NCBI GenBank assembly: GCA_965197405.1
Contig: OZ240206.1
Location: 248,001-312,000 of the forward strand
DNA length: 64,000 nucleotides
Origin: G965197405 sp965197405
GTDB taxonomy: Bacteria > Chloroflexota > Dehalococcoidia > Lucifugimonadales > JAGWBF01
Reading direction: 5' to 3'
Positions 49,397 to 57,432 of the stretch are shown in pieces. The notes below the pieces were generated by a model, which had not been told where the DNA came from, did not search any database, and saw only the letters and a program-made list of their open reading frames with translations. The translations under genes were made by a program, and so were the position numbers. The stretch's first letter is position 1. Each line of letters opens with the position of its first letter.

Positions 49397-49694
49397 GGCA
49401 TAGAGACCCCCGAGGCTGGCAAGTACCCCGAGTATTACGGAGCGGAGGCCGCCGATTTCAACAAGGGTCTCGCAGCGGGACGCAAAGTAACCCTGGAAAG
49501 GGCGTTTCCGAGGAAGACAGGTCCGGCAGGCTACTGCGTTTCGTTTATGTCAATGGTATACTGGTGAACGCCAAGCTGTTAGAGAGGGGTACGCAAGGGC
49601 CAAGGCTTATCCACCGGACTCCCGCTATGCCCGGTGCTTGGCCTCCCTCTCGAGGGAGACCAGGGAAGCCAGGAGGGGCATGTGGGATAGATAA
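49397..49694 (+). pseudogene. broken thermonuclease (SNase-type) gene
   Basis: Three consecutive pieces in different frames give a staphylococcal-nuclease-like protein. Frame a from 49397 begins GIETPEAGKYPEYYGAEAA, with ..LAAGRKVTLE. A shift comes before 49510. Frame b gives EEDRSGRLLRFVYVNG and on to LLERG. A shift at about 49590 leads to frame c, YARAKAYPPDSRYARCL ending ARRGMWDR with TAA at 49692-49694. The Arg of the DRxGRLL motif and the catalytic Glu/Arg pattern (RKVTLE) are still recognisable. The N-terminal strand part is missing, toward the IS5-type element that begins 27 bases upstream. Confidence 0.72.
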
Positions 49695-49771
49695 TCGAGG
49701 CGGAACTGCTGAGACTCAGTACAGCGTAAATACACCCTGCCGCTATGTAGGGTTGAGAAATAAGGAGAGCG
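49695..49771. other. leader region of the aldolase gene
   Basis: 77 bases with TAAGGAG ahead of the ATG at 49772. It contains direct GACTCAGTAC-like sequence but no clear promoter hexamers. Confidence 0.3.
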
Positions 49772-50545
49772 ATGCGTAAGAATATGGTGAAGGAGAAGCT
49801 CCGGAGAGGCGAGCCCTCTATCGGTACATGGGTCTCTACGGGCAACCCCCTGGTCGCGGAGATTCTGGCCCACGCCGGATTCGACTGGCTGACGGTGGAT
49901 ATGGAGCACAACGCGATTGACATGGAGAACCTGGTGGCCTGCTTCTACGCCATCGCCACCACCGACACGGTCCCCTTCGTCCGTGTGCCCTGGAACGACC
50001 CCCAGATATTGAAGCGCGTGCTGGACGTGGGGGCCTACGGCGTGGTGGTGCCAAACATAAAGACCCCCGAAGAGGCCGAGATGGCCGTACAGGGATGCCG
50101 CTACGCCCCGGAGGGGTTCCGCGGCGTTGGCAGCATTCGAGGGAGGCTCTATGGAGGCTCCGACTACTTCGAGAAGGCCAACGAGGAGATTGCCGTAATT
50201 CTCATGATTGAGGATACCCAGGCGGTGCGGCGAATAGCGGAGATCTGCAATGTGCCCGGCATAGATTCCCTATTCATAGGTCCGAACGACCTGGCATCCA
50301 GCATGGGACTCCCCCGTGGCCTGGACAACCCCCATCCCGACCATAAAGCTGCGGTCAAGCAGGTGCTGGAGACGGGGAAGCGCTTCAACGTCCCCGTAGG
50401 AATTCACTGCGCCAGTGCAGAAGAGGTGAACCAGCGCATCGAGGAGGGGTTCCAGTGGATGCCCATCGTAAGCGACGCCGAGTTCCTCTCCTCCGCAGTG
50501 AAGGGATCCCTGGAGCAGGTCAAGCTTCCCATCCACAGTAGATAG
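49772..50545 (+). CDS. HpcH/HpaI-type aldolase
   Basis: 257 residues, TIM-barrel class II aldolase family (2,4-dihydroxyhept-2-ene-1,7-dioate aldolase relatives). The start GTWVSTGNPLVAEILAHAGFDWLTVDMEH contains the conserved base-forming region. The metal ligands are E in VILMIEDTQAV and D in LFIGPNDLASSMG. It should reversibly cleave 4-hydroxy-2-oxo acids to pyruvate and an aldehyde. It precedes fabI with 83 bases between, but a shared pathway is not obvious. Confidence 0.9.
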   Translation: MRKNMVKEKLRRGEPSIGTWVSTGNPLVAEILAHAGFDWLTVDMEHNAIDMENLVACFYAIATTDTVPFVRVPWNDPQILKRVLDVGAYGVVVPNIKTPEEAEMAVQGCRYAPEGFRGVGSIRGRLYGGSDYFEKANEEIAVILMIEDTQAVRRIAEICNVPGIDSLFIGPNDLASSMGLPRGLDNPHPDHKAAVKQVLETGKRFNVPVGIHCASAEEVNQRIEEGFQWMPIVSDAEFLSSAVKGSLEQVKLPIHSR

Positions 50546-50628
50546 GCTGCCGGCCAGGCGTCCGAGGCCCATACCCGGTGACCGGTCTTCCACTGCCCAA
50601 TCTCGCCCTGCAAAAATGGAGGTCCCTC

Positions 50629-51408
50629 ATGTACCCGATAGACCTGGGGGGGAAAAAGGGGATTATCTTCGGAGTCGCCAACAACCGCAGCATCGCTTGG
50701 GCCATCGCTCAGATTCTCGCCGGAGCCGGCGCGCGCTTGGCCTTCACCTATCAGAACGAGCGTCTCAGGGACCGGGTCTCGAAGCTGGCTGGTACGCTGG
50801 ACAGCCCCCTCCTGCTGGAATGCGACGTTACCGACGACGAGCAAATAGCCTCGGTGTTCGCGGAGGTTGCCCGGCAATTCGGCGGGCTTGACTTTCTGGT
50901 CCACAGCATCGCCTACGCCAATCGCGAGGACCTGGGGGGAGACTTCTCCGAAACGGACAGGGAGGGCTTTCGCATAGCCCTGGACATCAGCGCCTACTCG
51001 CTTCTCCCATTGGCCCGCCACGCCGCCGCTCTCATGGACAACGTAGGCGGCGGGAGCATAGTAACCATGACCTTTCAGGCGTCGGAGCGGGTCTTCCCCG
51101 GCTACAACGTCATGGGCACGGCCAAGGCGGCCCTCGAAAACGAGGTGCGCCAGCTCGCGGCGGAGTACGGGAAGAGGAATATCCGGGTAAACGCCATCTC
51201 GGCGGGGCCGCTGGAGACCTTGGCGGCCCGGGGTATTCACGGCTTCCTGGATATGAAAAGAGTCCACGCCGAGAAAGCCCCGTTGAAGCGCAACATCACC
51301 CACGACGAGGTGGCGAAGACGGCCCTGTTCCTTTGTAGCGACCTGTCCGGCGGCGTGACCGGCTCGGTCATCCCGGTGGACGCGGGCTATCACATCATGG
51401 CGGTGTAA
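50629..51408 (+). CDS. fabI: enoyl-ACP reductase (NADH) FabI
   Basis: 259 residues from ATG 50629 (GGAGG seven bases upstream; the frame extends further without a better start). SDR fold of the FabI type: GIIFGVANNRSIAWAIA nucleotide-binding start, SIAYANRED, and the catalytic Y-x6-K in GYNVMGTAKAALENEV. It makes the last reduction in each fatty acid cycle. fabD and acpP are in the window, so fatty acid synthesis genes are spread over several places. Confidence 0.95.
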   Translation: MYPIDLGGKKGIIFGVANNRSIAWAIAQILAGAGARLAFTYQNERLRDRVSKLAGTLDSPLLLECDVTDDEQIASVFAEVARQFGGLDFLVHSIAYANREDLGGDFSETDREGFRIALDISAYSLLPLARHAAALMDNVGGGSIVTMTFQASERVFPGYNVMGTAKAALENEVRQLAAEYGKRNIRVNAISAGPLETLAARGIHGFLDMKRVHAEKAPLKRNITHDEVAKTALFLCSDLSGGVTGSVIPVDAGYHIMAV

Positions 51409-51458
51409 CCGGGGACCGTGCTCAAGAGTCCGAGATATAACAGGAGGGCCTTTTCATT

Positions 51459-51558
51459 GTCACCCCGAACGGAGCGAGGGGTCTAAAATCCTTCCCCTGG
51501 ATGCCGGTTTGCGAGGCATTTTAGATTCCTCACTCCGCTTCGCTGCGTTCGGAATGAC
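51459..51558. repeat. paired-arm dispersed repeat
   Basis: Left arm GTCACCCCGAACGGAGCGAG...GGTCTAAAA, right arm ATTTTAGATTCCTCACTCCG...TTCGGAATGAC, with a short core between. The arms fold back on each other. It lies between fabI and the crotonase gene. Confidence 0.78.
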
Positions 51559-51631
51559 CCGCGGCGGTCTATATTGACCCATGGTCGAGAATGAAAAGGC
51601 CCGGAATATAACAAGATTGGAGGTTACAGGC

Positions 51632-52381
51632 ATGGCTAGATTCGAGGAATACGCGAACAAGTACCCGAACATTCACATGGAGCGCCGCGACGGAATCCTT
51701 CAGATTACGTTCCACTCGGACGAAGGCAGCCTGAAGTGGGGCGTGCCTCCCCACCGGGACTTCGGCTACGCCTTCACCGACATCGGAAGCGACGTGGAAA
51801 ACAAGGTAATCATCATGACGGGTACGGGCGATGACTTTTGCGCCGAGATAGAGCCGATACCCGGAATCAGAAATCCGCGGGGCTGGGATGCCATATACTG
51901 GGAGGGGAAAAGGCTCTTGGTGAACCTGCTCGATATAGAGGTGCCCATCATCGCCGCCGTAAACGGTCCGGCGCTGATACATTCCGAAATTCCGCTGCTC
52001 TCCGACATTGTGCTGGCATCGGAGAACGCCGTCTTTCAGGACGCCCCCCACTTCCCGAACGGCATCGTGCCCGGAGATGGGGTGCATGTAGTCTTCCCCC
52101 TGCTGATGGGTACAAACCGTGGAAGATACTTCCTGCTGACGGGCCAGAAGCTCTCCGCGAGGGAGTCCCTGGACCTGGGGCTGGTCAGCGAAGTCCTGCC
52201 GAGGGAGAACCTCGTGCCGAGGGCCTGGGAGCTGGCAGAGCAGTTGGCCCAACGCCCCCCGCTGACCCTGCGCTACACCAGGGTTGTGATGACACTCCTT
52301 ATAAAGCGTTTGATGCAGGATATGCTCGGCTACGGGCTGGCCGTGGAGGGTCTGGGGGCAATAGACCTGGGGCCGGAGTAG
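51632..52381 (+). CDS. enoyl-CoA hydratase/isomerase (crotonase) family protein
   Basis: 249 residues from ATG 51632 (GGAGG upstream; ATG 51581 lacks a site). GTGDDFCAEIEP and VPIIAAVNGPALIHSEIPLLSDIVLASENAVFQDAPHF are the crotonase oxyanion-hole segments. Substitutions in the second of them (HSEIPLLSD) mean that classic hydratase residues are not all clear. It probably acts on a CoA thioester or a related carbonyl substrate. Exact reaction unknown. Confidence 0.85.
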   Translation: MARFEEYANKYPNIHMERRDGILQITFHSDEGSLKWGVPPHRDFGYAFTDIGSDVENKVIIMTGTGDDFCAEIEPIPGIRNPRGWDAIYWEGKRLLVNLLDIEVPIIAAVNGPALIHSEIPLLSDIVLASENAVFQDAPHFPNGIVPGDGVHVVFPLLMGTNRGRYFLLTGQKLSARESLDLGLVSEVLPRENLVPRAWELAEQLAQRPPLTLRYTRVVMTLLIKRLMQDMLGYGLAVEGLGAIDLGPE

Positions 52382-52557
52382 GGCTGGGCCGTAGACCTCT
52401 TTCAAAGTCTAGGCAAAGTCTAGGCAAAGTCCAGGCAATGAGAGCGCCGCCGCCGAGGTTGTCGCAGGGTCTGTTGCTGGAAGGCCCCGTTTCTGATAGG
52501 ATTCTGGCGGAAAGACAGGACAACCTGTATTTTTCAGGATATGGGAGGAGGCGAGAT

Positions 52558-53271
52558 ATGCCGTCATTCTGGGAAAATACCAAGGTAGATGGCGAGGAAA
52601 TGGGGATGTACGTCAGCGTGCCCGGAGGCTCCGGCCCGTTTCCCGCCGTTGTGGTCATTCACCACGGCGCCGGGGTTGACCAGTTCAGCCGTGACATGAC
52701 CGACAAGCTGGCGGAGGGAGGCTACGCCGCCGTTGCCCCTGACCTGATGCATCGTCTGGCCGAGGACAGCCCCCTTCGTTCCGCGCACCCCCGGGAGCGA
52801 CTGAACGACCGGGAAATTGAGTCGGACGTCAACGCCACAGTGGAGTTCTTGCGAAATCACCCGTCCATTCAGGGCGACAATCTGGGCATTATCGGTTTCT
52901 GCATGGGTGGTCGGGTGGTCTGGCTGATGGCGGCGGCCAACAGCCATTTCAAGGCTGCGGTGCCCTACTATGGCGGCAACATAATGGAGCCTTGGGGTCA
53001 GGGTATCACGAGTACACCCTTCGACCGAGCGAATGAAATCAATGGCGCGGTGCTGTTCCACTTTGGCGTGGAAGACGAGAACCCGTCCCAGGACGACATG
53101 GCCAAGCTTGACGCCGAGCTGGCCAGGCTGGGCGTGGCCCACGAGTTCTTCACCTACCCCGACGCCGGACACTCTTTTATGGACCACACCAACCAGCAGG
53201 CACACCGGCCCGCGGCCGTCGAGGCGTCATGGCCCCGGACGCTGGACTTCTTCGCAAAGCACTTGAAGTAG
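52558..53271 (+). CDS. dienelactone hydrolase family protein
   Basis: 237 residues from ATG 52558 with GGGAGGAGG ahead. The longer reading frame upstream overlaps the crotonase gene and is a shadow. The nucleophile cysteine lies in GIIGFCMGGRVVW, and the His in TYPDAGHSFMDHT near the C-terminus. An Asp of the triad is expected in FGVEDENPSQDD. It is an alpha/beta hydrolase that opens lactones such as dienelactone in aromatic ring breakdown. Substrate here unknown. Confidence 0.9.
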   Translation: MPSFWENTKVDGEEMGMYVSVPGGSGPFPAVVVIHHGAGVDQFSRDMTDKLAEGGYAAVAPDLMHRLAEDSPLRSAHPRERLNDREIESDVNATVEFLRNHPSIQGDNLGIIGFCMGGRVVWLMAAANSHFKAAVPYYGGNIMEPWGQGITSTPFDRANEINGAVLFHFGVEDENPSQDDMAKLDAELARLGVAHEFFTYPDAGHSFMDHTNQQAHRPAAVEASWPRTLDFFAKHLK

Positions 53272-53354
53272 CCGGCGGGACCTATGGACCATCTGAACAA
53301 GCCGTGCGTAGAGAGTCTGAAGGGGCCATTGGGCGACGTCACGCTCACCCCAAC

Positions 53355-53375
53355 CCTCTCCCGTCGAGGGAGAGG
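53355..53375. repeat. hairpin CCTCTCCC-GTCGA-GGGAGAGG
   Basis: Same 8-bp stem as at 6471-6491. It is followed by GGACTCCCGCTTTCGCGGGA, a hairpin of the other repeat family. It lies downstream of the dienelactone hydrolase gene and could act in termination or mRNA stability. Confidence 0.6.
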
Positions 53376-53667
53376 AGGCATGGACTCCCGCTTTCGCGGG
53401 AGAGACGGTCAAGGGCGCATGACTTATTCAGGGTATCCCTAGATAGCCACCCAAGCTCCTGGACGCCTTACCAGGTGTCCAGGAGTCCGGCTTCCCAATC
53501 ATACCCGCGTCCTCGCGCCGCGGCTGCGGCGTAACAGGCCATGACTCCCGGCGACGGGACACGCAGATAACCTTCAAGACCGCACCGGAGGTTATTCTGC
53601 CCCCATTGAAGACACCCCTGTACCTCTGTGCACGCGATGGGCAACAAGGCACTGAAAGGGACTCAAA
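53376..53667. other. gene-free region before the MFS gene
   Basis: Holds the second hairpin (53385-53403) and then roughly 260 bases without a gene that I can support. An AAGGGA site lies 8 bases ahead of the MFS start. Confidence 0.4.
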
Positions 53668-54870
53668 ATGTTACGGGTACTACCCACGTGGATGGCGGGC
53701 TATGCCGGAGTGATACTCCTGCTAACCGTCCTGCTCAACCTGGTGCTGCTGCTGCCCCGATACGCTTATGGCCTCACCCTGCCCTTTATGGAAGATACTC
53801 TCCACCTCTCCCACTTCCAGGCCGGCAGCTTCTTCACAGCCATGTCTATCATGGGTATGCTGGCTGCCGTAGTATTCGGGATGCTGGCATCCCGCTACGG
53901 GAGCCGGTTTCTCGTGGGGTTTGCGGCTATTGGCGGCGGTATTGCGATGGTCTTTCTGGGGACCTCCCCCAGCTACGCCTTTGCCCTAGTGATGAGCGCC
54001 ATCGCCGGCTTCGCCACGATGGGGTGCATCACGCCGGTGATGGGCCTGCTGTCCGTCTGGTTCGCCTCGGGGCACAGGGGGACCGTAGCGGGACTGGCCG
54101 CTGCCGGGGGTGGACTGAGCTTTATCGTCGTGGGCGCACTGGTCCCCTGGCTGACGGGGCGAGACCCGGAGGCCGGCTGGCGACAGACTTGGTACGTCCT
54201 CGGTGCGATATTGATGGTCACGGGCGCACTCTCCCTGATTCTCCTGCGGGACCGTCCGGCGGGAGCCGTCGGAGCCTTACGAAGAGCGTCCTCCTGGCCT
54301 CTGGTCGCCTACAGAAACCCCTTGATCTGGCTTATAACCTTTCTGGCTTTCTGCTCGGGATGGTGCGAGGGTGTGTACGCGACCTTCTTCGGAGTCTACC
54401 TGGAGGACGAGGGTGTCGGCGGAGGCGTGAGGGGGCTTCTCTGGATGATGTTGGGGCTGCTGGGAATGGCTGGCGGTATCTTTTGGGGCAACGTCTCCGA
54501 CCGGATGGGACGCGGGCCAGGGTTCCTATTTTCCTACGTCATTGTCGGGGTAGGGTGCATCCTGTTCTGGATTGCGCCCGTCATGGCGGGCTTCATAGGT
54601 TCGGTCGTGCTCTTTGGAATAAGCTTCCGCGCAGCTTACACCATCTGCGCGGCCGCAGCTGGGGACTACGTGCCACCCCAGTTCGCGGCAGCCGCTTTCG
54701 GGCTCATGGGAATGGGGGCTGGGCTGGGAAGCGCCACCGGGCCCCTCCTTGGCGGGTACATCGCAGATGTCACCGGCGCCGTTGGTTGGGTCTTCATCGT
54801 GGCTGCGGGGGCCGCTGCCATAGCGGTGTTCGCCTCGGCCTTCCTTCGCCGCCCGCCTCCCCTGGCCTGA
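53668..54870 (+). CDS. major facilitator superfamily transporter
   Basis: 400 residues, about 12 membrane helices. The N-terminal half holds the cytoplasmic motif GMLASRYGSRFLVG (residues about 72-85), corresponding to MFS motif A. GAGLGSATGPLLGGYIAD near the C-terminus is also typical. Related to the YbfB/CynX-type of MFS proteins; substrate not predictable. It converges with the beta-lactamase-fold gene. Confidence 0.88.
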   Translation: MLRVLPTWMAGYAGVILLLTVLLNLVLLLPRYAYGLTLPFMEDTLHLSHFQAGSFFTAMSIMGMLAAVVFGMLASRYGSRFLVGFAAIGGGIAMVFLGTSPSYAFALVMSAIAGFATMGCITPVMGLLSVWFASGHRGTVAGLAAAGGGLSFIVVGALVPWLTGRDPEAGWRQTWYVLGAILMVTGALSLILLRDRPAGAVGALRRASSWPLVAYRNPLIWLITFLAFCSGWCEGVYATFFGVYLEDEGVGGGVRGLLWMMLGLLGMAGGIFWGNVSDRMGRGPGFLFSYVIVGVGCILFWIAPVMAGFIGSVVLFGISFRAAYTICAAAAGDYVPPQFAAAAFGLMGMGAGLGSATGPLLGGYIADVTGAVGWVFIVAAGAAAIAVFASAFLRRPPPLA

Positions 54871-54985
54871 TGGCTGCCCGATAGCTGGATGAGATCCCTG
54901 CTTCCGTGCCGTCCTGCGCCGTCGCAAGAGTTGACCTGATAACCCCGGCCCTTATATTTGCCTTGCCGGGTCATCAGACCATAGA

Positions 54986-56113
54986 TCACAGGCAGGCGTT
55001 GCGTACCGACTGGGAGAAGGCCGCCAGACGCGCATTGTTCGTCCCGTCGGCCCGGAAGCCGTTGGTTATGATGGCAACGGCCAGACCGGAATCCGGGTCC
55101 GCCCAGCCCACTGACGTCCCCGCACCGGCGTGGCCGAAGCTGTGGATGTTTACCGTTCGCGAGAACCCCATGCGAGGGTCCCCGAGCGCCAGGCCCAGGG
55201 ACAGCCGGTTGTAGCTTCCATTGGCGGGGTCGGTCCCCTCCGCCTGGAGCTTCGTCACCTCGGCAACGGTCTCCGGCTTGAGGATACGCACGCCGTCCAG
55301 AGCGCCCCCGCCTAGCATCATTGCGTAGAACCGCACCAGGTCCCGGGCCGTGGCGATGCCGCAGGCCGCCGGAATAATCGCCTGGTGCACCTCGGGGCGG
55401 TTCCACATAGCCACTAGGTCCGGGAGATTGGCGAGGGGAGCGCGCATGTTGGCGTCGGCGTCTTCCATCGCGTATATCCTGGACACGCGCCCCTCCAGGG
55501 ACGGGGGCAGCCCCACATACGTATCATTCATGCCCAGGGGAGCGGTCAGCTCCTCTCGGAGGAACTCGTCGAAGGGCCGCCCATCAATGCGCCTTACCAG
55601 CTCAGCGATTACCCAGCCGAAATTCATCGGATGATAGGCCAGCACAGCGCCCGGCTCGTAGACAGCGGTGGCATTCTCCATAGCCTGTACCACGGCATCC
55701 CAGTCCCGCCACTTGTCCCACGTCAATTCCGCCGGAGTCGTGGGGAAGCCCGCCTGGTGGGTGAGCACGTGGCGAAGGGTGACGCCCGCCTTCCCGTTCT
55801 TGGCGAACTCGGGCCAGTATTCGGCCACGGGGTCGTCCCAGGCCAGCTTGCCCCGCTCCCAGAGGACATGCAGACCGAAGGCGGCCAGGGGCTTGGTGGA
55901 CGAGTAAAGGACGAACATCGTGTCCTCGGTTACCGGCTTCCCCGATTCGATGTCGGCTGTGCCGCCGTAGAGGTCCAACACGGACTTGCCGTAGCGGTAT
56001 GCGGCCAGGGACGCGCCTGGGTGCAGTCCATTCTCAATCTGCTTGTGGAATAGCTCTTCCGTAGCTCGAAGGGCCTCGGTGTTCATCTGCACACTGTCCG
56101 CCGTTACTACCAT
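54986..56113 (-). CDS. beta-lactamase-fold serine hydrolase (class C/esterase type)
   Basis: 375 residues. The catalytic SxxK is S71-S-T-K74 in MFVLYSSTKPLAAFGL. The YxN-like element is AYHPMNFGWVIAELV. The late HxG-like motif is HSFGHAGAGTSVGWADP. These are features of the class C beta-lactamase/EstB-like family that splits esters or D-amino acid peptides. No signal peptide, so it is probably cytoplasmic and not a drug-resistance enzyme. A consensus promoter lies 75-100 bases upstream. Confidence 0.92.
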   Translation of the reverse strand: MVVTADSVQMNTEALRATEELFHKQIENGLHPGASLAAYRYGKSVLDLYGGTADIESGKPVTEDTMFVLYSSTKPLAAFGLHVLWERGKLAWDDPVAEYWPEFAKNGKAGVTLRHVLTHQAGFPTTPAELTWDKWRDWDAVVQAMENATAVYEPGAVLAYHPMNFGWVIAELVRRIDGRPFDEFLREELTAPLGMNDTYVGLPPSLEGRVSRIYAMEDADANMRAPLANLPDLVAMWNRPEVHQAIIPAACGIATARDLVRFYAMMLGGGALDGVRILKPETVAEVTKLQAEGTDPANGSYNRLSLGLALGDPRMGFSRTVNIHSFGHAGAGTSVGWADPDSGLAVAIITNGFRADGTNNARLAAFSQSVRNACL

Positions 56114-56182
56114 AACGTCCCTCCTGTGGTGCTTTGAAGGCCTGGTGGCATCTATCCTGTACCGGAGCGCCTATGCTAAGCG

Positions 56183-56211
56183 ATTGTAGATGGGGCCGCA
56201 ACGGCTGTCAA
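56183..56211 (-). promoter_or_regulatory. promoter of the serine hydrolase gene (TTGACA-N17-TACAAT)
   Basis: Minus-strand TTGACA (56211-56206) and TACAAT (56188-56183), 17 bases apart. Start near 56176, leader of about 63 nt before ATG 56113. Confidence 0.7.
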
Positions 56212-56308
56212 CACTAGCCTTACCCGGGTAACAGCCGGATATGTCTACAAAGCAATGTGCCGAAACTATGCGCGTATGGTGCCCAGCAGCGACGACTCTG
56301 AAGGAGCG

Positions 56309-56348
56309 TCTCGGATTCCTCACTCCGCTTCGCTCCGTTCGGAATGAC
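56309..56348. repeat. single arm of the paired-arm repeat
   Basis: GGATTCCTCACTCCGCTTCG followed by CTCCGTTCGGAATGAC. Only the right arm is obvious here. Confidence 0.6.
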
Positions 56349-56408
56349 ATGGTTGGGGCTTGTGCTGCGTTCGGAATCGCTATGGCCTTGCGAAGGCCAC
56401 ATAAGTGG

Positions 56409-56537
56409 ATGAAAATAGGTGACGCTCACCATCGTCACTCCCGCGAACGCGGGAGTCCAGGGGCATCGGGGCTTTGGATACCCGCTCCCCGTTTTCACGG
56501 GGACAAGCTTCGCGGGTATGACGAAGGGTATTTTCAT
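56409..56537. repeat. ATGAAAATA...ATTTTCAT repeat
   Basis: Starts ATGAAAATAGG, ends GTATTTTCAT. Inside are the hairpins CTCCCGCG-AAC-GCGGGAG and CCCCGTTTTCACGGGG plus AAGCTTCGCGGGTATGACG. Among the most complete copies, in the gap between the serine hydrolase and the alpha/beta hydrolase. The whole gap (56114-56619) holds no gene. Confidence 0.7.
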
Positions 56538-56619
56538 GGTAATGACACGCGGCGGGGGCCTGCATCCACCCAGCCCCCCGTCTGCCGCCAGGCAGGGAGA
56601 ATCAAAAGGCCGTGGACAA

Positions 56620-57432
56620 CTAGGCATGTCCCAACAAGAAGTCCAGGGCCAGCCTGACAAACTCCTCGGGGTCGTGGTGGTGGGCTGACCCTGAAGCTCC
56701 TGGAAACACTTTCAGGATGGACCCCTCAATCTCCGCGTGGGCGAGCTCTCCCCAGAATCGCGGCACGTCGCTCTCGCCGTAGACCAGCAGGGTTGGCGAC
56801 TTGACCCTGGGGCCGGCCCAGTCCATGTCGTAGCTGGTGTTGGCCTCCTGGCTGAAGCGTATCCACAGGCGACTCTTCCCTTTGATCTCCTCTCGCTTCT
56901 CCCAAAGCTCCCGGTCAAGGTTGGTAGGGCTCTGGGCCACCGCCTCTTCCCAGGTCAGCATCGGTGCGACGGGGACGTCGTAAGAGGTCGTGTCCGTATG
57001 CTGGGGCGCGAAGGACTTCTCGAAATAGGCCCTGCCCCTCTCTTTATTCCAGTAGGGCAGCCCGTCCAGCACCATCCTGTTCACCCGGTGGGGATGGTTC
57101 GCCGCCAGGTCCACCGCCACCATAGACCCGGTATGGTCTGCAACTATGTGGGTACGCTCCAGGGCTATGCCGTCCAGGACGTCCACGATGGCCCTGGTGT
57201 AGTCCTCGATGGAGTATTTCCTGGGAGGTATGTCCGAGTGGTCGAACCCGGGCATGTCAATGTTGTAGCAGGTGAAATGCCGGGCGAACGCGTCTATTGT
57301 CTTCCGCCACGACCAGCCGCTCAACCCCACCGCGTGGAGGAAGACGATAGGCTCCCCTCGCCCTACCCGATGATAGTAGACCCTCCCATCCTCCCGGGAG
57401 ATGTAATGCTCTGTCCCCTTCTCCGAGACCAC
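56620..57432 (-). CDS. alpha/beta hydrolase with histidine at the nucleophile elbow
   Basis: 270 residues. The start REDGRVYYHRVGRGEPIVFLHAVGLSGWSW and DMPGFDHSD are normal for the epoxide hydrolase/haloperoxidase-like group. The elbow, expected as G-x-S-x-G, reads HIVADHTGSMVA, so histidine stands at the nucleophile site and the following residue is Thr. Similar His-elbow members exist in databases and may be non-hydrolytic. The late PGASGSAHHHDPEEFV has the His region. It begins right after the GMC gene (no gap), so the two are probably translated together. Confidence 0.83.
   Translation of the reverse strand: MVSEKGTEHYISREDGRVYYHRVGRGEPIVFLHAVGLSGWSWRKTIDAFARHFTCYNIDMPGFDHSDIPPRKYSIEDYTRAIVDVLDGIALERTHIVADHTGSMVAVDLAANHPHRVNRMVLDGLPYWNKERGRAYFEKSFAPQHTDTTSYDVPVAPMLTWEEAVAQSPTNLDRELWEKREEIKGKSRLWIRFSQEANTSYDMDWAGPRVKSPTLLVYGESDVPRFWGELAHAEIEGSILKVFPGASGSAHHHDPEEFVRLALDFLLGHA

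Noticed and set aside
49605..49779. Open frame continuing from the thermonuclease piece (MNAKLLERG...)
   Set aside because: After LLERG the frame reads into nonsense, while the shifted frame continues the SNase-like protein. It is part of the broken gene, not a separate one.
51838..52557. Upstream extension of the dienelactone hydrolase frame by 240 codons
   Set aside because: The extension overlaps the crotonase gene in another frame and has shadow composition. A strong ribosome site and the family start are at 52558.
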